Below are positions 58,034-64,000 of a stretch of 64,000 bases of DNA, one piece after another. Origin of the DNA: Toxotes chatareus (lineage: Eukaryota; Chordata; Actinopteri; Toxotidae); NCBI GenBank assembly GCA_016801885.1, contig CM028884.1, positions 26,621,577-26,685,576 of the forward strand. Direction: 5' to 3'. Made by a program: the position numbers and the translations under genes. Within the stretch, counting starts at the first letter, position 1; the number at the start of each line of letters is the position of its first letter. The notes below the pieces were generated by a model, which was given only the letters and a program-made list of their open reading frames with translations, did not search any database and was not told the origin of the DNA.

Positions 58034-58285
58034 CCCTGTCAGGGAATCGGGGTGGGGGGGGGTCACAGTGCTTCAATGAAAACCACATGGAGGGAGGAGA
58101 GAGCTGAACTAACAGAGGGAGAGAGAGAGGCTGACATGAGCTGCAGAGTCAGAACGAGAAGACGGAGAGAGCAGCTGTAGGGAAGGTCTAAGACTCCAGG
58201 ACCAGAACCAAGGTCAGATCCAGGACCAGGACCAGAGGCTGTACACAACAATCAGAACCAGAACCCAGGAACAGCCCAGTCCATC

Positions 58286-61200
58286 ATGTCAGAGTCCATC
58301 AGGAGAAGGAGCTCCAGCAGACAGCTGCTGCAGAACCTCATCAGGTGAGAGAAAAAGTCATCTAACACTTCACAGGGTTTGTTTGTTTGTGCAGGATAAA
58401 ACAAGCAGTTTGCTAAAACTGTGTTCTGCAGAGTTTGATAAAGTTTGAGGGTAATCGGTAATCGATCAGGAATAAAGCAGAATGTGATTTAAAGATTTCA
58501 GTCAGTCATCAACTAAATAAACAGGTGGTGGAAACTAACTACATTTACTGACTAATTTGTCTTCACTTCTTACCAGATGTGGAAAGTAACTGAGTACATT
58601 TACTCGAGTATTTAAGCGCTCCTTTGAGATACTTGTATACATTTTCATTTTCTGCTCCTCTAAACTTTTACTCCACTACTTTTCACTTATTACTGCACTT
58701 TTTACATTTTATTTATCAGGCGTCACATCACATATTAAACGTTTCTAAATGATGCATTTTTAGAGATTAAACTACCCCATGGTATATGGAATTGTTCAAA
58801 TTTGCTCGATCTTGACCAACTACATGACATGAATGTACAATCAATAATAATAATGATGCAGTATTATAGTAAAATAACTGACAGGACCTTTCCACAAAGC
58901 AAGGACTTTTTGCTTTTGGCTTTTTCTGCTGTAACTGCAGTACAGAAGCAGAATTGCTTGGGTTTTTTTTTTTTCTGTTCATCTTCAACTTTAATTTTAG
59001 TCCCCAAATCTGCAGCCAGATTGAACAGAGGACACACTTGAACATAAAGAATAAAATGTATATTTAAAACTATGTAAAACATTATGATAAAACTTAACAC
59101 AAGCTCACAACAAACTTTTAATGTGCGTTAAGTTTATTTCACTTTAGTGACAGAATAGTCATATTTACTGCTTTTTACAATCTTGAAGCATGAAAATCCA
59201 AATTTGGGAAAAGAATCAGAGTTTAGTTGAAATCATTTGTTTGAATACAGTCAGATTTGGCAAGAGTATAGGTGTAGTTTAAAGGGGTCTGTGTATAGTG
59301 ATATGATATAATAAGTTCATTATAACAACATATAATTAGCTACCTTGCTTTCCAAATTAACATTAATGCCACTTAAATGCCTTATCTTTGACTGATGTTC
59401 AGTACTGTTATAGGAGAATAATGGCTATAAATGAAAACATCAAGAATTTCCCCAAGTTGAAATAACCTTTGGTGTTCAAGTTATGAAACTTCAATTGCAC
59501 CCACGCTACAGAGCCTAATTAATTCATCAATCAAGTCTTTGACTTCACTGTAAGATCTAAAGAAAAAAGATAGAAATAGAAATGGCTCTCTCTCAGCTCT
59601 GCAGCAGCTTCTGACGGGTACCTGGGAGACGAAAACAAACGCACCTTTTTCAGGTGCACAGCTATGACATAAGGTCAAGTCATAATGTAACATAGATCAA
59701 GCAGCTAATTTATTATTTTAATTTATTTTAATTACACAGTGATGATAAAGTATATGGGCTGTGATATAATGTGCGACTGCTCTTCCTCTTTATTTTTACC
59801 AAATATTTACAGAAACACTTAAAGTATATTCATTTCTCCTTCCCTGTCATCATTAAATTTTCCTCTCTCTCTGTTCAGTGCTCCGTTGGCCTTGTTCGTG
59901 CACTTAATACAGTCTGTTCTGATTTGTCTCCTCTAACAGGCACAGGAGCCTGGCTTCGTGCTTTGTTTTTCATGTTTGCAGCCTCTTCCTAACAACTACT
60001 GCTCCTCGTTGTCAGTGAGGTTGTTGTTTCCTCTCTGATCGGTGGAACATTGCTGTGTGACTTCACTGTAAATGACACTGAGCTCTGAGTTCAATGGCCT
60101 CTTTTAGAGCTTCAACCTTCTTAATGGCCATGACATCATCTGGCTGAGTCCTCAACACCCCCCCAACCCCCACTACACACACACACACACACACACACAA
60201 AAAGAAAATGCCGTTCCCCAGGCCTCCATTGCCTCATTGTGTAAATGGTGGAAAAAGTGATGTGTATCAGACAGATTTCCTCCATAATTTGCTCGCTTCA
60301 CATTTGTGCTTCGCAGCGTCATGTTAAATGTCCCAGCAGGCCCCGAGGAGACCTTGTGCACCAGACTGCTCTGCAGAGACAATGCACTGTAACAGCAGTA
60401 ACTGTGTGAATAAAGCAGCGCAGACATGCGTCATGAACTTTTGTCTGTATTAAACCTAAACCTTTCCTGAACCTGAACCAGGAGCTGTGAGATTCTGAAC
60501 CGAACCGTCAAACAGTTTAATAATGCTGGAGTCACTACAGGTGGACACTGTGCTACAAGATCTGGTATTTTGACAGAACACAACAGACTGCAGACTCAGT
60601 TGTAGAGACACTTGATAGTCTGGAGACTGATAGTGACTCCAGCTGTGGGTTTGATATTTACTATGTTTTCTTCATCTCATTTGTTTTTCAGTAAAAATGT
60701 TCTGAATCTTTCCGTGACCTCAACCAAAACGACAATAAGTTGTTGCCCAAACTCATAGTTGGAGTTTGTACACCAACTATGAACCTCACCTCCTCCCTGT
60801 GACTTCTGTGTGGGACATGAATGTTGGATTTCATTCAGTCCAAAAAACGAACTGGCTGTGAAGACGTTTGTCAGCACAGGTCAGGGTTGGGCAGGAAGAA
60901 CCGCGGCAAATTTCACTGTGATTTCTGTGTCACTTTCGCATTTATATCTCTTCACCTCCTAGATGTTAGATTTCAGTCCATCTCTAATGCATCATGAAAT
61001 ATTTACTGGTACTTTATTGTCAGTACAGTAGGAGGGAAAAAAATTATATTCTAAGTATTTTTGCACATACTGGGAATCTGCTTGGTACAGCACCGGGAAG
61101 CAAAACTGAAGTTTGGGAACCTTGATCTCACTGTGTAATGAAAGAGGAAAATGGGGAAAACTTAACCAAATTACACCATAAATCTAAGATTACTGTTTTG

Positions 61201-64000
61201 GATATCAGGCGGCTGTGGCTGTGGCTGAGTATAGAAAGGTCCACTGATGTGTCTTTCTTACTTCTCTCATTTATTTATGTGGTGTTGTACTTTAAAAAAA
61301 ACTGGCACCAACTGATTCATTTAAGTTGAGGAATCAGTCTTAAAAACTCATGTTGCTCTTTGGATAAATGGTTTATTTCACTTTTACAGCAAAGTATACA
61401 TGAACTCTGATCAATGATGTCCTAAATCCTTTAAGGATTTCATTCTCCGTCCCCTTCCTGCATGTCAGACCGCAGTGATGAGGTCCAGACAGTCAGACCT
61501 GATCCCCGTTTGACCCATTTCCCCCCAAAAAAAGGCCTGAGTGAGAAGCTGAAACAGCTCTGTCACACATCAAATCGATTTACAGCAAACTGAGGACTGA
61601 TTCCTGCCAACATGGATCCCACTACGTCTCTAGCCTGAGATCTTATGTAGGTCACTTTCCCACATAATAATGACCGCAGCATGTTTGACTCATAGCCGTC
61701 CACGGCCAGTGTCCTCAGCAGGAGCTCAAACCAGTGACATTTTCATTAGTCTTTTAAATTTAAATTTGTTTCTCGCACATTGAAGATGTTTTTTTGTGAT
61801 GATCTCATCAAGACACATGTTGGATGAGCCCCGGGGTTGACATGTTTGGAAAATTAATCATATTTTTGGGTGAAGGCCTTTGCATTTAATTGATCTGCAG
61901 TTTGCCAGAGCAAAGATGAATTATCTGCATGTTTTATGTTTTCTATCTTAATGAAAACCAAAGAGCTTGAGGCTTTGGCTGGTTTTTGTCCCACGGTGCT
62001 GCTGCAGTGTCGTGATCATCACAACACCAGCAGATTTTAGCAGAAGACTGGAGTTTCCAGAGTGAAGCCTCCAAACAATGACAGCTTTTACATAGAAGCT
62101 TTTATTGTGAGTACATAGAAAAACATTTTTGTATGTTTGACCAGCCACTATAACATCGAACATCGTTATATACAACTTAGCCAAATGATCTAAATCACTT
62201 CATTCAGAGGTAAATGGAAAAATGAGTGCGTCCAAAATAATCCTCCTTTCACAGAAAAACTGTGCCAAGTGCCGTAATTTAAGAGAAGTTGGTCTTTAAA
62301 CTGTGATGGATGTTTACAGGCAGTTTGGGCGATAATTTAATAATTTTCCTGTTCACTTTTGGTCTAAATAAGATTGTCTGACCTGAAAGTTTGTTAAAAA
62401 CTATCTGACTTTTAGTGTTTCTTTTCTTCTCAAACTTGTACAATGCCACCATGGCTGACAAAAAAAAAAATAAATCCAAGTCTTAAAAACAATGACATAA
62501 GACTTTGGAAAACTTGTTTGTACCCAACTGAAGTCCAACAACAATTTCTGTTTTCAGAGGTGGACAGTTTCAAGCTGACAGCCAATCAGACGTCTGACTG
62601 AATATTTCCAAAGCTCCTTTTATTCCAGTTTTCTGACAAGATTTTCTCCAGACCTCCATCATGCTTGTGGAGGTCTGGAGTTCTGCAGGATTAAAGTCTC
62701 TCTCCATCTTCCGTCCTGCTCCTCCTCCATCTCTCCGCCTCCTCCCTTTCCCTCTTTGTTTCTCTCCAGAGATTGAAATTAAGTGAAACAGCACAGCAGC
62801 TGGCTCGAGCTCTACCAGATGTGCTCGGACAATAAAAAGGGTTATTGTTATCAAGTCCCGCCCACTGGAAACTAAAACAGATCAGACCGAGGAAGTGAAT
62901 GAGCTTTCAATGAAAGAGAAAGGCCAGGTCATTTTTTCCCTCTGATTTTTAAATCCACTCACCTGAGAAAATCCTCATACAGAAACTGTTCCATAGAGAC
63001 CTTTCACTGTTGTACCAGACAAATGTGCAGGTGGGCAACGAAGTGGTTCACAGAGCACATAACATGGCTTTAAATTTCGTTTCTCGACTTCCATCTTTGT
63101 GGCAGCAGTTGGTTGGTTGTCTCTTTCCTGTTTCCGTCTCGCACAAAGACAGCTCCATGAATAAAAATGGTTTTCCCAGTTTGGTTTGGAGGAAGTTACC
63201 TGGTCTGGACAGAAACCAGTTCTCAGTGCCATCCAGCACATTTGGGTTGGACTGGAATGAGTCAGGCTTTGTCACCCAGCATCAGTGGCGGCGCTCACTG
63301 ATGCTCTTGTGTCTGAATGTTGTAAATATTTGCAGCCAAGGTCTAAAATCTGGTGACAAGACTGAAACCAGAGGAGTGGAGCCTGTTAGAGCAGCAGATT
63401 AATGCTCATGGATTCAGAATGAGATGTTCAAACAGTCACATATGGCTGTAATGTTCGAGAGTCCGCATACTTTTACTCACCCCCTGGGGCATGAAGAGCA
63501 GCTGGGGAGGTAAAAGAGAAAAAAACACAAGTTTATCATCATTGCGCTCAAAATCTCCTCAACAGAACTTTTTACGAACTTTTTGTGATCGAGTATCATC
63601 AAACACATGAGAGCATCGTAAGGAAGTGTGATAAACTTGTCATTTGTGTAAGAGAAGTTGTGTGGCCAAACTTTGTTTAAAGCAAAATTAAATGTGATGA
63701 GGACACCATCACTGTCTACGAATCCTGGTCCTGCTGCTAACGCTTCACACACTGAGGCTCTTCAAATGATTAAGATTGATGGAGACTTGCAGATGTTAAC
63801 TGACTGCTGTAGGCTGTTTTCAAAGGATGTGTGTGCTGACGGCCTGCCGGTGTCCGTGCTGTCTGCAGGGTGACGGCCCAGCGGAGCCAGGAGGATGCTG
63901 AGGAGGTGGAGCGGGAGCGAAGGAGGAGAGCCAGGGAGAAGCAGAGAGGAGAGGGGGGCCCCTCCTGGCCAGAGCCCCCCCATCACAACAACCTCACACA
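58286..64000 (+). CDS. lsp1: LSP1-like actin-binding protein, 5' part (runs off window)
   Basis: Two coding exons are visible. Exon 1 (58286-58344) encodes MSESIRRRSSSRQLLQNLI. After a 5.5-kb intron, exon 2 (63869 to the window end) encodes RVTAQRSQEDAEEVERERRR, followed by basic and proline-rich sequence. The codon for R is split AG|G across the junction. The second-exon string aligns with my memory of lymphocyte-specific protein 1, an F-actin-binding leukocyte and endothelial cytoskeletal protein, and fish LSP1 start with a similar arginine/serine-rich peptide. Caldesmon has a related E-E-A-x-R-E-R-R-R segment and is the main alternative. The RRxSS stretch is a potential basophilic kinase site. 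The 5' untranslated region contains imperfect CCAGGACCAGAACCA repeats (58195-58270). The gene continues beyond the window, so domains after residue ~62 are unseen. Confidence 0.65.
58576..58740 (+). mobile_element. Dispersed teleost repeat ('GTACTTAAGT' family)
   Basis: GATGTGGAAAGTAACTGAGTACATTTACTCGAGTA followed by GAGATACTTGTATA, TTTTACTCCACTAC and a T/A-rich tail, matching the remembered order of this very common fish repeat. Confidence 0.65.
60174..60199. repeat. (CA)n microsatellite
   Basis: Uninterrupted CA repeats next to a C-rich run. Confidence 0.9.

Larger units (their letters stand above)
58345..63868 (+). other. Intron 1 of the lsp1-like gene
   Basis: The intron runs from GTGAGA at 58345 to TGCAG at 63868. 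It contains a dispersed fish repeat (58576-58740) and a CA microsatellite (60174-60199). No exon is recognised. The largest open frame (63010-63402, 130 codons) has no family resemblance. A cluster of candidate transcription factor motifs lies around 62790-62900. Confidence 0.6.

Noticed and set aside
63010..63402. 130-codon open frame inside the lsp1-like intron
   Set aside because: No recognised motif and no supporting splice sites. Treated as chance.
1..64000. CRISPR arrays, bacterial operons, tRNA or rRNA genes
   Set aside because: None seen. The sequence is clearly eukaryotic, and I found no convincing tRNA cloverleaf or rRNA segment by eye.

Overview
The window reads as nuclear DNA from a teleost fish, probably a spiny-rayed species. 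Genes are split by GT-AG introns. Poly-dinucleotide (TG/CA) tracts are abundant, Tc1-like transposon debris is present, and several dispersed repeat families are typical of ray-finned fish. The recognisable proteins are also fish-type: an astacin of the hatching-enzyme/six-cysteine class, foxr1, atp6v0d1, and the start of an lsp1-like gene.

Layout. About 1-11.3 kb is non-coding apart from microsatellites, a perfect 72-bp hairpin and a decayed Tc1-like element. About 11.3-19.1 kb (minus strand) holds one large gene of unknown family. Its main exon contains six 525-bp tandem repeats, and at least two degenerate relics of the same gene lie beside it. I read this protein as a candidate multivalent A-kinase-anchoring-like protein. 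About 20.2 kb carries a foldback element with a clear 14-bp target-site duplication. 22.9-25.9 kb (minus) is an eight-coding-exon astacin metalloprotease with a TATA box. 25.9-33 kb is mostly repeats plus a frameshifted THAP-domain relic. 33.2-38.6 kb (plus) is a complete atp6v0d1 with eight coding exons and a CLEAR-type E-box just upstream. 39.1-41.8 kb (plus) is a complete foxr1 with seven coding exons.

41.9-51.0 kb is a recent tandem duplication of about 4 kb. Each copy carries an intact four-exon secreted protein with two C-type-lectin-like domains. The copies are nearly identical except for a sharply bounded divergent block covering the 5' part of exon 2. 51-58 kb holds a palindromic GCTAGC repeat, a broken transposase-like pseudogene and two Tc1-like fragments in inverted orientation. 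58.0-64.0 kb (plus) is the 5' end of an lsp1-like gene that runs off the window.

The genes do not form one pathway. The most unusual locus is the repeat gene at 13.3-18.7 kb. Its N-terminus, every tandem repeat and a C-terminal exon each carry a 12-residue pattern matching the published PKA RII-binding amphipathic helix consensus, and each repeat also ends in a polybasic aromatic patch. All splice models were built by hand from frame, splice consensus and remembered family sequences. No alignment or transcript was available.
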